A stretch of 33,890 nt of DNA from Bacteroidia bacterium (lineage in GTDB: Bacteria > Bacteroidota > Bacteroidia > Bacteroidales > F082). The position numbers and the translations under genes were made by a program. Of the stretch, positions 1 to 8,117 are shown in pieces (the stretch's first letter is position 1; each line of letters starts with the position of its first letter). The notes under the pieces are model-generated. The model was not told where the DNA came from. It made no database searches and saw only the letters and a list, made by a program, of their open reading frames with translations. The DNA lies in the NCBI GenBank assembly GCA_030537295.1, contig JAUNNU010000018.1, forward strand, positions 1 to 33,890. The letters are read 5' to 3'.

Positions 1-893
1 TTTTCAAGAAGTTCGATGGCCTTTTCTCTTCCGACGAACATGCAGATGGATGCAAGGCAGTCGGCCCATGTCGCGTTTTCGGTGATGATTGTCGCGCTCA
101 GAAGGTCTTGCGGCACCGGATAACCGCTTTTCGGGTCGATGCTGTGAGAGTAGCGAACCCCGTCTTTTTCGATGTATTTTCTGTAATTCCCGGAAGTCAC
201 GATGCCTCTGTCTTTGAGATTTATCTTGATTTGAACCGAACGCTCCGAGTCGAAGTTCTCGGCGGGTTTCTCGATTCCGATGATCCATTCCTCGCCGTTT
301 GGTTTCGCGCCGTGAGCCATGATTTCGCCGCCGACATCAACGAGATAATTGTAAATGCCGTTGGTTTCCAATAACTTGCCGACCAAGTCCGCAGTGTAAC
401 CCTGCGCCACGGCGTTGAAATCCAAAGTCATATTTTGATTGGCTTTCACGACTTTATCGTTGATAATTTCAATCTTTCGGTAATCAACGAGCTGGCGGAT
501 GGAATCAACCGTTTTTGGTGTCATTTCAAGTTCTTTTTTGTAATGAAAACCCCATGCTGAGACCAACGGCCCTATCGTCGCGTCAAATGCGCCGCCGGAA
601 AACTCCGATGCTCTGCGCGACCACTCGAAATTGTCTTTAAATATCTGATCCACAACGACATCTTCGTTGCGGTTCACTTTTCTTATAATCGAATTTTCGT
701 TCCAAAGCGAGACTGAGTTGTCAACGGCCTCGAAAATCGAATCTATCTCGTTTTCAAAGTTTCGTCCTTCTTCATCAAAATATGTTATTGAAAAATAACT
801 TCCCTGCGTCACGCCGGAGTAATTCATTTTTTGCTGTCTTTGGCACGATGCAAAAAGCATGAAAATAAATGCGGTGACAAAAATCTTTTTCAT
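1..893 (-). CDS. apbE: FAD:protein FMN transferase (ApbE), partial, lipoprotein
   Basis: The reverse strand reads open from ATG at 893 to the left edge without a stop: 297 codons, so the C-terminus lies outside the window. ApbE-family enzymes covalently attach FMN, taken from FAD, to Thr/Ser of periplasmic flavoproteins such as NqrB/NqrC and RnfG. Visible family signatures are FDATIGPLVSAWGF (about residue 105), DFNAVAQGYTAD (about 170), the glycine-rich VDVGGEIMAHG, TSGNYRKY, and HSIDPKSGYP, whose His and Asp lie in the nucleotide/metal region. The N-terminus is a lipoprotein signal ending in LFASC, so it should be anchored on the periplasmic side. It starts 38 nt after the plug gene on the same strand and is probably co-transcribed with it. 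Family assignment is firm; the actual substrate flavoprotein is not visible here. Confidence 0.93.
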   Translation of the reverse strand, partial: MKKIFVTAFIFMLFASCQRQQKMNYSGVTQGSYFSITYFDEEGRNFENEIDSIFEAVDNSVSLWNENSIIRKVNRNEDVVVDQIFKDNFEWSRRASEFSGGAFDATIGPLVSAWGFHYKKELEMTPKTVDSIRQLVDYRKIEIINDKVVKANQNMTLDFNAVAQGYTADLVGKLLETNGIYNYLVDVGGEIMAHGAKPNGEEWIIGIEKPAENFDSERSVQIKINLKDRGIVTSGNYRKYIEKDGVRYSHSIDPKSGYPVPQDLLSATIITENATWADCLASICMFVGREKAIELLE

Positions 894-931
894 AAAATCG
901 GCGTTAATCAGCGAAATCTGCGTGACGAAAT

Positions 932-2206
932 TTATTTTTGCTGCGACCTAATTGTATAATAACCAATGAGTTGGTCGTAAATCATATTCGGGTCGTGAAC
1001 ATAGAGATAAACCGTGTAGAGGTTGTCGGTCTCCCAGAAGTTGCCGTTTATCGGCTCGAGCGTGGTCTTGCCGCTGTTGCGGTCTTTGGCGACATACATG
1101 TAATCGTAGTAGCCTTGCTTGAGCATCAGGCTCTTTTTGTAGCAGCCTTCGTTGAAATCATAATCCATCTTGGAATCGTCGTCGAGCCGCCAGTTGGTGA
1201 TGGCGCCGAGGATGTAAACGTCTTTGTCCATCATGTAATCGGGCCAGTCGAGCGCAAAATCAACGCGGGCGTAGTCGCCTTCAATCCTTGGGTCGAGATA
1301 ATTCTTTTCGAGATAAATGCTCATCAAACCGTAGATGTCTTGTTCCTCGGTGTAAGTCACGTGGTTGCGCTTGGTGTCGTGGTAAAGCGTGACGACATAA
1401 TAATCGTCTTCGCGATATACTGTCCTGGTCTTTTCCGGACGTGTGTCGAAGTTGCTTGTGTTTATCCTAAGATATTGATTGCCAGATTCAAAGACGGTTT
1501 TTTCGTTGTTGATATAAGAAAGTTTCTCCGGATAGATGTAAGTCGGTTTCAGTCCGACGACGGCGTTGTCCCAGCGGCCGTTTTGCTGGATTGTGACGAA
1601 AGAATATTCATCGGGGCGGTTGTTGAACATTTCCGGGTAACTTATTTCGATGTCAATCTCCTGCTGTTCCTTGCCGAGATTCAGGTCAAACGGGTAACGC
1701 GGCATCGTCACATCGATGACGGAATTGTTGTCAACGACCATAAATCTTCTTGTGAAATAAATGTCGTCAGGCTCTTCGCCGAAAACGACGAGGAGATAAT
1801 TCCCGGAAACGGATGGCATCATATCTTCCGTCGGGAACTGCTGCTCGAAATGCACGTAGTCGATGAAAGTGTTCAGTGAAAATTCGTAGTTGAGGAGTTC
1901 ATTTTGTTGAAAACCATTGATATATTGGTGTTTCTGCAATCCGTCGGGCTGCCATTTGTGGTCGCAGTGAACGTAAGTGTAGTGCAGATACGGAGCCTCG
2001 CTTGTCAGGATGTCGAACTCAAGTTGCAGCGCGTTTTCCATGTTGTCTAACGAAATAATTGGTTTGTCCAACTCATAGCCTGTCGGGTAAAGCATCACTG
2101 TCTTTACCGTTTCCTTGTAATTTTTGTCGGCATCGGCGACATAATTCTGTGCAAAAGCATTTGAATAAAATGCTAATATTAAGATAATCAATAATTTATG
2201 TTTCAT
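932..2206 (-). CDS. Type IX secretion system plug protein (DUF5103 family)
   Basis: 424-residue secreted protein. The frame can be extended to a TTG at 2224, but ATG at 2206 gives a clean signal peptide (Lys-His, a Leu/Ile-rich core, AFA-Q cleavage), so I chose it. The body matches my recollection of DUF5103, renamed T9SS plug after the Flavobacterium protein that seals the SprA translocon pore when no cargo is in transit. Supporting features are an N-terminal section with YPTGYELDKPIISLDN, an aromatic-rich YTYVHCDHKWQPDGLQ, and a C-terminal beta-rich part with LGAITNWRLDD and YYDYMYVAKD, resembling an immunoglobulin-like or carbohydrate-binding-like fold. Length fits the family. Other T9SS features (gldE/gldD, three CTD cargo proteins) occur in this window. 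A TAnnTTTG promoter lies just upstream and apbE follows by 38 nt. The assignment is from remembered family features, not a search. Confidence 0.82.
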   Translation of the reverse strand: MKHKLLIILILAFYSNAFAQNYVADADKNYKETVKTVMLYPTGYELDKPIISLDNMENALQLEFDILTSEAPYLHYTYVHCDHKWQPDGLQKHQYINGFQQNELLNYEFSLNTFIDYVHFEQQFPTEDMMPSVSGNYLLVVFGEEPDDIYFTRRFMVVDNNSVIDVTMPRYPFDLNLGKEQQEIDIEISYPEMFNNRPDEYSFVTIQQNGRWDNAVVGLKPTYIYPEKLSYINNEKTVFESGNQYLRINTSNFDTRPEKTRTVYREDDYYVVTLYHDTKRNHVTYTEEQDIYGLMSIYLEKNYLDPRIEGDYARVDFALDWPDYMMDKDVYILGAITNWRLDDDSKMDYDFNEGCYKKSLMLKQGYYDYMYVAKDRNSGKTTLEPINGNFWETDNLYTVYLYVHDPNMIYDQLIGYYTIRSQQK

Positions 2207-2228
2207 AGACTGAATATTTATCAAGATT

Positions 2229-2236
2229 CAAAAATA
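2229..2236 (-). promoter_or_regulatory. Bacteroidota -7 promoter box for the plug-apbE operon
   Basis: On the reverse strand this reads TATTTTTG, a match to TAnnTTTG, the -7 element of the primary sigma factor in Bacteroidota. It lies 22 nt before the chosen ATG at 2206. This also argues against the alternative TTG start at 2224, which would fall next to the expected transcription start. Confidence 0.55.
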
Positions 2237-2277
2237 ATAAAATTATGCAAAGTAAACAGTTGGAATTTTCATCAAAA

Positions 2278-2540
2278 TATTCCTCTGTCTTTTCTGAAAA
2301 AACGCTGATTATTCCTCTTCATTTTATTTGAATCTTAATAGTTTCCTTTTTTTTAGGAAATAATTTAAAAAACTTTCCTTTATTTTAGGAAAGAATATTC
2401 GTTTCAAAATTATTCCTCTGACTTTTTTCAAAAACAGCCGATTATTCCTCTGACTTTTCTGTAAACTGAAAATCTTTCCTTTTTTTTAGGAAAAAATTCT
2501 GAAAACTTTCCTTTATTTTAGGAAAAAGTGTATTTTTGCA
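2278..2540. repeat. Eight-unit 32-bp-phased repeat array with four 19-bp palindromes (operator-like)
   Basis: Units begin at 2278, 2310, 2342, 2374, 2411, 2443, 2475 and 2507. Spacing is exactly 32 bp except one step of 37. The whole is a 133-bp tandem duplication of a four-unit block. In each block the first two units begin TATTCCTCT and the last two are palindromes: TTTCCTTTTTTTTAGGAAA at 2342-2360 and 2475-2493, and TTTCCTTTATTTTAGGAAA at 2374-2392 and 2507-2525. A 32-bp step is about three DNA turns, so all sites face the same side of the helix. The last palindrome sits in the -33 to -7 region of the ATPase promoter. This looks like a multi-site operator. It is not a CRISPR array, since the repeats are degenerate and there are no unique spacers. 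Confidence 0.85.
2531..2538 (+). promoter_or_regulatory. -7 promoter box for the DUF4143 ATPase gene
   Basis: TATTTTTG matches TAnnTTTG and lies 21 nt before ATG at 2560. The palindrome at 2507-2525 ends 5 nt upstream, so it occupies the spacer and -33 area. A protein bound there would be expected to block RNA polymerase. Confidence 0.6.
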
Positions 2541-2559
2541 TCGTAATAATTTTGGTTGT

Positions 2560-3870
2560 ATGTTGAAAGATATTCTGAAGCAATTGATCTTGTTGAAACA
2601 AAATGAAATTCCATATCCAGTCATCGAACGTGATGAATCTTTGCCTGTTTCTCCGAACATGATTATTACAATCCCAGGTGTTCGAAGATCTGGAAAATCG
2701 TCTCGTATGCAGTTGGTAATTAACAAGTTGGTTGCTTCTGGCTTGGATAAGAAAAAAATTCTTTGGATTGGCTTCGATGATGAACGTCTTGCAAATATGG
2801 GCGTTGAGAATCTCGATTTGGTCATAGAAGCATATAGAGAACTGTATCCGATTGTGGATTTGAAGGGAATATACATGTTTTTTGATGAGATACAAATCAT
2901 TGATGGCTGGGAGTTGTTTGTGGTCAGACTTTTCAAAAGTTATTGTAAAAACTTGTATATCAGTGGAAGTAACGCAAAAATGCTCAGTCGTGAAATATCG
3001 ACGACTCTGCGTGGCTGGGGACTTGAATATCGCACTTATCCATTGAGTTTTTCTGAATATTGTTCTTTTTTGAAAATTAAAACTGAATTTCTCACGGAAG
3101 ATGAGACGGTAAAAGTTCGTCTGGCTTGGGACACATATAACCGATGCGGTGCTTTCCCTGAAATTGTCTTGAATAGCGAACAGCTGCTGCGTGACAAGAT
3201 ACTGCAAAGTTATTATAACACAATGCTTTTCCGCGATTTGGTTGAGAGATATAATATCACGAATATTGGTGTGCTTCGCTATTTCATCAAGCGACTGATG
3301 AATAATTTGACGAAACCGACATCTATAAATTCAATTTATAATGATATTCGTTCTCAAGGACTTAAGATCTCCAAAGATGATTTGTATTGTTGGGCAGATT
3401 ATGTTTGCGAATGTTTCATGTTCCTGCGTGTGCCGAAATTCACTGCTTCTTTAGTCGAAGAGCAGCATTCGTTGATGAAATACTATTTTATCGACAACGG
3501 AATGCGGCAGGCGATATTGCTCCCTCAAAGTCAAGATGACGGCAAACTACTCGAAAACGGCGTGTTGTTGCATTTGTTGAGGAACGCTGGCGAACTTACA
3601 AAAATCACATATTATCAAGGGAAAAAAGAATGTGATTTTATTGTTCAGCATGAAGATTCTGTGATGGCGGCCGTTCAAGTGTCATGGGATTTGTCGGATG
3701 CAGAGACGCGCGGACGTGAAATAGATGGACTTATTGAGGCTTCAATCTCGACCGGAACATCTAATTTATTGATAATCACGCATGATGAAGAGAACGTCAT
3801 AGAAAAGGATGGACATAAAATTAATGTTATTCCTGCATGGAAATTTATGTTGAAAAAATGTGATTTTTAA
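2560..3870 (+). CDS. AAA+ ATPase with DUF4143 domain
   Basis: 436-residue cytoplasmic protein. The frame opens at a TTG (2536) inside the promoter; ATG 2560 is the credible start. The Walker A motif GVRRSGKSS is near residue 40 and Walker B MFFDEIQII near 105-112, followed by the sensor-like SGSNAKM typical of this family (AAA_14 plus DUF4143). The C-terminal third carries ECDFIVQHEDSVMAAVQVSW, which resembles a PD-(D/E)xK nuclease core but has Trp where the usual Lys would be, so nuclease activity is doubtful. Such ATPases are abundant, often horizontally transferred, and their cellular role is unsettled. The gene stands alone between plug (divergent) and priA, is visibly AT-richer than its neighbours, and has the phased palindrome array as its upstream region. 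Function beyond ATP binding cannot be stated. Confidence 0.88.
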   Translation: MLKDILKQLILLKQNEIPYPVIERDESLPVSPNMIITIPGVRRSGKSSRMQLVINKLVASGLDKKKILWIGFDDERLANMGVENLDLVIEAYRELYPIVDLKGIYMFFDEIQIIDGWELFVVRLFKSYCKNLYISGSNAKMLSREISTTLRGWGLEYRTYPLSFSEYCSFLKIKTEFLTEDETVKVRLAWDTYNRCGAFPEIVLNSEQLLRDKILQSYYNTMLFRDLVERYNITNIGVLRYFIKRLMNNLTKPTSINSIYNDIRSQGLKISKDDLYCWADYVCECFMFLRVPKFTASLVEEQHSLMKYYFIDNGMRQAILLPQSQDDGKLLENGVLLHLLRNAGELTKITYYQGKKECDFIVQHEDSVMAAVQVSWDLSDAETRGREIDGLIEASISTGTSNLLIITHDEENVIEKDGHKINVIPAWKFMLKKCDF

Positions 3871-3893
3871 TATTTAGAAGTTTCTAAAATAAT

Positions 3894-3901
3894 TACTTTT
3901 G
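3894..3901 (+). promoter_or_regulatory. -7 promoter box for priA
   Basis: TACTTTTG fits TAnnTTTG in the 87-bp gap between the ATPase stop and the priA ATG. It suggests priA is transcribed separately from the ATPase. Confidence 0.5.
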
Positions 3902-3957
3902 CAAAAAAAATTAAATGTTTCTGCTTTTTCTGCGAGAGAAAAAATTCAGCGTGAAAA

Positions 3958-6438
3958 ATGGAAAGAAAAACGTATTTCGCTTCGATAATTCTGCCGATTC
4001 CGGTGCCGGGGACGTTCTCGTATCGTGTTCCTTTTGAACTTAACGATGTGGTGAAAGTCGGGCAGCGGGCCGTGGTTCAGTTCGGGAAATCAAAGATAAT
4101 GTCCGGACTGATAAGCGATATTTCAGAACAAGTGCCTGATTGTGAGAATGTTAAATACATCACCGATGTCATTGACGAGTTTCCTGTCGTCAATCAGGTT
4201 CAATTTAAATTCTGGAATTGGATTTGTGATTATTATCTCTGCCACATCGGTGAGGTGATGCAGGCCGCCCTGCCGTCTGCTATGAAACTGTCGAGCGAGT
4301 CGAAGATAATGATTTCAGAGGATTTTGAACTCGATGCGCAGGCTCTTTCCGACTTTGAATATCTTATCGTTGAGGCATTGCAGATTCAGCCGAAACTGAC
4401 AATCAGTGAAGTGAGTAAAATCATTGGTTATAAGAAAGTTATGCCTCTCATCAAGACGATGATCGACAAGAAGATCATTGTGATGGAGGAGGAGCTTGAC
4501 CAGAAATTCAAGGCGAAATACGAGCGTTTCGTGGGTCTCACCGCCGAATATCGTGCCGATGAGAAACTGCACGAACTGATGGACGATCTCACGAAACGCG
4601 CCTACAAACAGCTTGAAGTCGTGATGTCGTTCTTCGTGATTGGCGGTAACGCCGACAACGATGTCTTGGCTTCAGAACTTTTGAAAAAAGCAAAAGCAAA
4701 TACTTCTGTCCTCAAAGCCTTGACCGAAAAAGGCGTTTTCAACGTCTATGAGAAAAAAGTCAGCCGACTAAAGAATTTCAAGGCACTTACTGATGTCTCG
4801 TCAATTGAACTTACTGAAAAACAACAAATTGCGTTTGAGGAAATTCATTTGGGATTTGAGAAGAAAATTCCCGTGCTGCTTCATGGTGTCACTTCTTCCG
4901 GAAAGACAGAAATCTACATAAAACTCATCCAGGAAGCGATTGACAACGGGAGGCAGGTGCTTTATCTTTTGCCTGAAATTGCCCTGACTGAACAGATAAT
5001 CAACAGGTTGAAGAAATATTTCGGCGATAAGGTCGGAGTTTATCATTCGCGTTACAGCGATATGGAACGCGTGGAAATTTGGAATCAGGTTTTGGATTTC
5101 GAGAAGACGAAGTCGTCAAAATATCAGGTGATAATCGGTTCCCGTTCCTCCATTTTGCTTCCGTTTTCCGATTTGGGTCTGATTATCGTTGACGAGGAAC
5201 ACGACGCCTCGTTCAAGCAAATCGATCCGGCTCCGCGTTATAACGCCCGCGACCTTGCGGTTATCCTTGCGAAAATGCACGGTGCTGATGTCATTCTCGG
5301 TTCCGCGACGCCTTCGTTCGAGAGTTATTTCAATGCGCGGACAGGTCGTTTCCGACTCGTCACCTTGTCGGAAAGATACGGCGGCGTGGAGATGCCGGAG
5401 ATTGTCGTTGACGACATGCGCGTTGAACGCTGGCGGAAGCTTCTTCAGGCGAACTTCGGAAGCGTGCTCGTCGATGCGATGAAAAACACGCTTGAAGACA
5501 AAAACCAGATTATTCTTTTCCAAAATAGGAGAGGTTTCTCATTGAGGTTGGAATGCGGCGTTTGCAACTGGGTTCCGCAATGCATCAACTGCGATGTTTC
5601 GATGACGTATCACAAGGCGCAAAACGTGCTGAAGTGTCATTATTGCGGCTATACGATGAGCGTCCCCGCCGAATGTCCGTCATGCCGCAGCACCGACGTG
5701 AAAATGAAAGGTTTCGGCACCGAGAGGGTGGAGGAGGACCTGAACATTCTTATTCCGGAAGCTCGGTGCGCACGCCTCGACCTCGACACGACACGCTCGA
5801 AAAATAGCTATCAGTTCATCCTCGAACAGTTTAAAAATCAGGAGACCGACATACTCGTCGGGACGCAGATGGTGACGAAGGGACTTGACTTCGACCGCGT
5901 GAAAACCGTAGGGATTCTTGATGCCGACAGCATGTTGTCGTTCCCCGATTTCCGCGCTTTTGAAAGGAGTTTCCAGTTGATGGAGCAGGTCAGCGGACGA
6001 GCCGGAAGAAAAGGAGGAAAGGGAAAAGTTATAATACAGACCTTCCAGCCGACGCATCCGGTCATTTTGAACGTCATCAGGCACGATTACGTGAAGTTTT
6101 ATGAAGAACAGATGCCGATACGCCGTCAGTTCTGCTATCCGCCTTACTTCAGGCTGATTCTGATAAAGCTGAAACATGTTGACTACGAGAAACTTAACAA
6201 GGCCGCCGATGTTTTTGTGAAGCAGCTTCGTCCTATTTTCAGACAAAATCTTCTCGGCCCAGAATATCCTGTTGTCTCCAGAATCAAGAATCAGTATATA
6301 AAACAGATTCTGATAAAAATCGACAGAAGCTCAAACACTTTGAAAGTCAAGGAGATAATCAAGGAACAGATTGATGTTTTCAAGCATCTTCCCGATTTCA
6401 AGTCGGTGACTTTGAGTGTTGACGTTGACCCGATATAA
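3958..6438 (+). CDS. priA: Primosomal protein N' (replication restart helicase PriA)
   Basis: 826-residue superfamily 2 helicase that recognises stalled or repaired forks and reloads the replicative helicase. The N-terminal DNA-binding domain begins FASIILPIPVPGTFSYRVP, which is standard for PriA. Walker A HGVTSSGKTEIY is near residue 308 and the DEEH box (IVDEEHDASFKQ) near 410. An eight-cysteine zinc-binding insert lies at about 533-580 (CGVC, CINC, CHYC, CPSC), followed by GFGTERVEEDL, GTQMVTKGLDFDRV, and motif VI QVSGRAGRKGGKGKV near 675. Length and motif order are complete, with no sign of truncation. The ATG is 87 nt after the ATPase stop, with its own predicted promoter. It converges on the exb operon. 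Confidence 0.97.
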   Translation: MERKTYFASIILPIPVPGTFSYRVPFELNDVVKVGQRAVVQFGKSKIMSGLISDISEQVPDCENVKYITDVIDEFPVVNQVQFKFWNWICDYYLCHIGEVMQAALPSAMKLSSESKIMISEDFELDAQALSDFEYLIVEALQIQPKLTISEVSKIIGYKKVMPLIKTMIDKKIIVMEEELDQKFKAKYERFVGLTAEYRADEKLHELMDDLTKRAYKQLEVVMSFFVIGGNADNDVLASELLKKAKANTSVLKALTEKGVFNVYEKKVSRLKNFKALTDVSSIELTEKQQIAFEEIHLGFEKKIPVLLHGVTSSGKTEIYIKLIQEAIDNGRQVLYLLPEIALTEQIINRLKKYFGDKVGVYHSRYSDMERVEIWNQVLDFEKTKSSKYQVIIGSRSSILLPFSDLGLIIVDEEHDASFKQIDPAPRYNARDLAVILAKMHGADVILGSATPSFESYFNARTGRFRLVTLSERYGGVEMPEIVVDDMRVERWRKLLQANFGSVLVDAMKNTLEDKNQIILFQNRRGFSLRLECGVCNWVPQCINCDVSMTYHKAQNVLKCHYCGYTMSVPAECPSCRSTDVKMKGFGTERVEEDLNILIPEARCARLDLDTTRSKNSYQFILEQFKNQETDILVGTQMVTKGLDFDRVKTVGILDADSMLSFPDFRAFERSFQLMEQVSGRAGRKGGKGKVIIQTFQPTHPVILNVIRHDYVKFYEEQMPIRRQFCYPPYFRLILIKLKHVDYEKLNKAADVFVKQLRPIFRQNLLGPEYPVVSRIKNQYIKQILIKIDRSSNTLKVKEIIKEQIDVFKHLPDFKSVTLSVDVDPI

Positions 6439-6552
6439 GAATCTTGGTGTCAGGAAATAGGCATACAGAAGAACAGACGGTGTCTTTGTGGTTCCTATTA
6501 ACTGCTTGAAACCGTAAAATAATTTCATGTTTTGTGAGTAACTTGCAACAAA

Positions 6553-6578
6553 AAAGGGAAACCTTTCGATTTCCCTTT
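6553..6578 (-). terminator. Intrinsic terminator of the exb operon
   Basis: A perfect 9-bp stem (AAAGGGAAA / TTTCCCTTT) with an 8-nt loop. On the reverse strand it is followed by a TTTTTTG tract. It lies 24 nt beyond the exbD stop and may also limit readthrough from convergent priA. Confidence 0.75.
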
Positions 6579-6601
6579 GATATTGTCAAGACCTAATGTC
6601 T

Positions 6602-7060
6602 TTATTCGGCTTTACGCACTGAGTAGTTGATACGGAATGCGCCGCATTTACGGAGTTCCTGCTTGACGTCGGTGACGAGACCCATTCTGACTTCATCGTG
6701 AATTTTGAGTGATGTTGTGAGGAGTGGTCTGTCGGCTTCGGCGCGGTCGAGACGTTCCTGCTCGATGAACGGGATGATGTCGTCGATACGTGCGTACTGG
6801 TCGTTGAGCTGGATACGTGATTCAGTACCATAAAGTTTGGTGTTAGTCGGAGGGCCGATGTAGATGAAGCTGACGAGAGATTTCTTCTCAAGCTTCTGCA
6901 CTTCTGTCGCTTCCGGCAATTTAATCTTGACTTTCAATGATGTCTCGCGCATTGAGGTTGTCACCATGAAGAAGAAGATCAACATGAAGATGATGTCAGG
7001 CATGGAACCGGTTGAGATTGCCGGGACTTCCTTTGCTTCGTTTTTTCTGAATTTTGCCAT
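6602..7060 (-). CDS. exbD: Biopolymer transporter ExbD (second copy, last gene of operon)
   Basis: 152-residue ExbD/TolR-family protein. It has a short cytoplasmic N-terminus, one membrane helix at about residues 20-40 (MPDIIFMLIFFFMVTTSMR) containing the conserved helix Asp used in proton transfer, and a periplasmic domain ending in KCGAFRINYSVRKAE. With ExbB it would form a proton-driven motor that energises TonB-type outer-membrane transport. It starts 15 nt after the other exbD and has a GGAG Shine-Dalgarno-like sequence before its ATG, unusual in this window. Two different ExbD proteins in one operon imply a heteromeric complex or two partners. Confidence 0.92.
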   Translation of the reverse strand: MAKFRKNEAKEVPAISTGSMPDIIFMLIFFFMVTTSMRETSLKVKIKLPEATEVQKLEKKSLVSFIYIGPPTNTKLYGTESRIQLNDQYARIDDIIPFIEQERLDRAEADRPLLTTSLKIHDEVRMGLVTDVKQELRKCGAFRINYSVRKAE

Positions 7061-7075
7061 AGTTTTTCTCTCCTA

Positions 7076-7651
7076 TTATTTGATTTCTTCAGGTTCGGCC
7101 TCCGAAATACGAACCGGCACTGCCTTGTTCACGGCATCGAGTTTGTCTTTGTCGGTGATGTCGGCGTAATGCTGCTGGAAGTATCTCATTGCGACTTCTT
7201 CTCTGAGTTCATTGAAAGCTTTCGCTAATTCATTTTGAACGGCGATGTACATCATATAAGAAGTACCGCGGTCATTCTTAAGTGATACAACACCTTTATT
7301 TGTCACAAAGTTACCGATAAGCTCGATTTCCTTCGTCTCCACTTCTGGAGCTTTCTCATTGTGCGGGTTTGGTGTGATGAAATCCTTTGTGATATCTTTA
7401 AGTGTTGAGATGTCACCAGGTTTTCCGTTGACCATGAGCTTATCGTATTTGTTGATCATGACGTTCAAAATGTTTCTTTCTTTCACTTTGACATCCATGT
7501 CAGGGTTTTCTACTGGTGGCGGCAGACGGCGTGTGAGACCGCTGTCTGTGTCCATCGTAGTGGTAACGAGGAAGAATATCAACAGCAAGAAAGAAATATC
7601 GGCCATTGAGCTGGCATTGATTTCCGGTACTTTCTTTTTCTTACGAGCCAT
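7076..7651 (-). CDS. exbD: Biopolymer transporter ExbD (first copy)
   Basis: 191-residue ExbD/TolR-family protein. The N-terminus is rich in Lys/Arg, and the single membrane helix at about residues 15-35 (MADISFLLLIFFLVTTTMD) carries the conserved Asp. The periplasmic part is longer than in the neighbouring copy, with an acidic tail ending SEAEPEEIK. It lies 17 nt after the four-helix membrane protein and 15 nt before the second exbD. AAGGAAGG precedes its ATG as a Shine-Dalgarno-like site. The two ExbDs are clearly diverged in the periplasmic half, so this is an old duplication. Confidence 0.92.
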   Translation of the reverse strand: MARKKKKVPEINASSMADISFLLLIFFLVTTTMDTDSGLTRRLPPPVENPDMDVKVKERNILNVMINKYDKLMVNGKPGDISTLKDITKDFITPNPHNEKAPEVETKEIELIGNFVTNKGVVSLKNDRGTSYMMYIAVQNELAKAFNELREEVAMRYFQQHYADITDKDKLDAVNKAVPVRISEAEPEEIK

Positions 7652-7668
7652 GATAGATTCCTTCCTTA

Positions 7669-8094
7669 TTATTTGTTAATGAGTTTCGAAACGGCTGAAT
7701 AGATAACAGCTGCGATTGTTGCACCGATGATGATATAGACGAACACCATGAAGAAGTCAACGAATGACTCGACACCTCTTGTGACGCCCATTGATTCAAG
7801 ATATTCGGCAGGAAGCGTTGAACCTTTTGCGAGCAACCATGCGAGAAGTGCCACGATGGCTGCTATTGCAACGTAAAGGCCAATTGACTTGATGCTCTTC
7901 GGGTTGATGATGATTCCGTAGATAGGTGCAAACAAAATCGCAACCACAGTCAATCCAAGCATGCAATATGCGAAGACCATCGCTGTTCCAACGCTGCTCT
8001 GACCAGAGATCATAACGATGATGGCGAAGATGACGTTGAGAGCCATGAGGCCTATGAGACCATATTTGCAGTATTTTGATAATTTATCGACCAT
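7669..8094 (-). CDS. Small membrane protein of the exb operon, unknown function
   Basis: 141 residues with four predicted membrane segments at about 13-29, 38-62, 70-89 and 111-137. There is a short loop NPKSIKS between the second and third, and a loop LPAEYLESMGVTRGVES between the third and fourth. No recognised catalytic motif is visible. It lies between exbB (23 nt upstream) and exbD (17 nt downstream) in one transcription unit, so a role in assembling or modulating the ExbB/ExbD motor is a reasonable inference. I recall Bacteroidota exb operons with a gene in this slot, but cannot name a function. Confidence 0.8.
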   Translation of the reverse strand: MVDKLSKYCKYGLIGLMALNVIFAIIVMISGQSSVGTAMVFAYCMLGLTVVAILFAPIYGIIINPKSIKSIGLYVAIAAIVALLAWLLAKGSTLPAEYLESMGVTRGVESFVDFFMVFVYIIIGATIAAVIYSAVSKLINK

Positions 8095-8117
8095 GATTTT
8101 TCTATTTTGTTAGTTTA

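Noticed and set aside
938..1879. 313-codon forward open frame opposite the plug gene
   Set aside because: Fully antisense to a gene with signal peptide, family features and promoter. Its translation is the Val/Ile/Asp-rich pattern typical of a reverse-strand shadow.
2278..2540. CRISPR array
   Set aside because: The period is regular, but spacers are not unique and the repeats are short palindromes and A/T-rich segments. No cas genes are present.
2442..3207. Reverse open frames of 164 and 229 codons over the ATPase start
   Set aside because: They run through the repeat array and antisense to the Walker A region; low-complexity translations.
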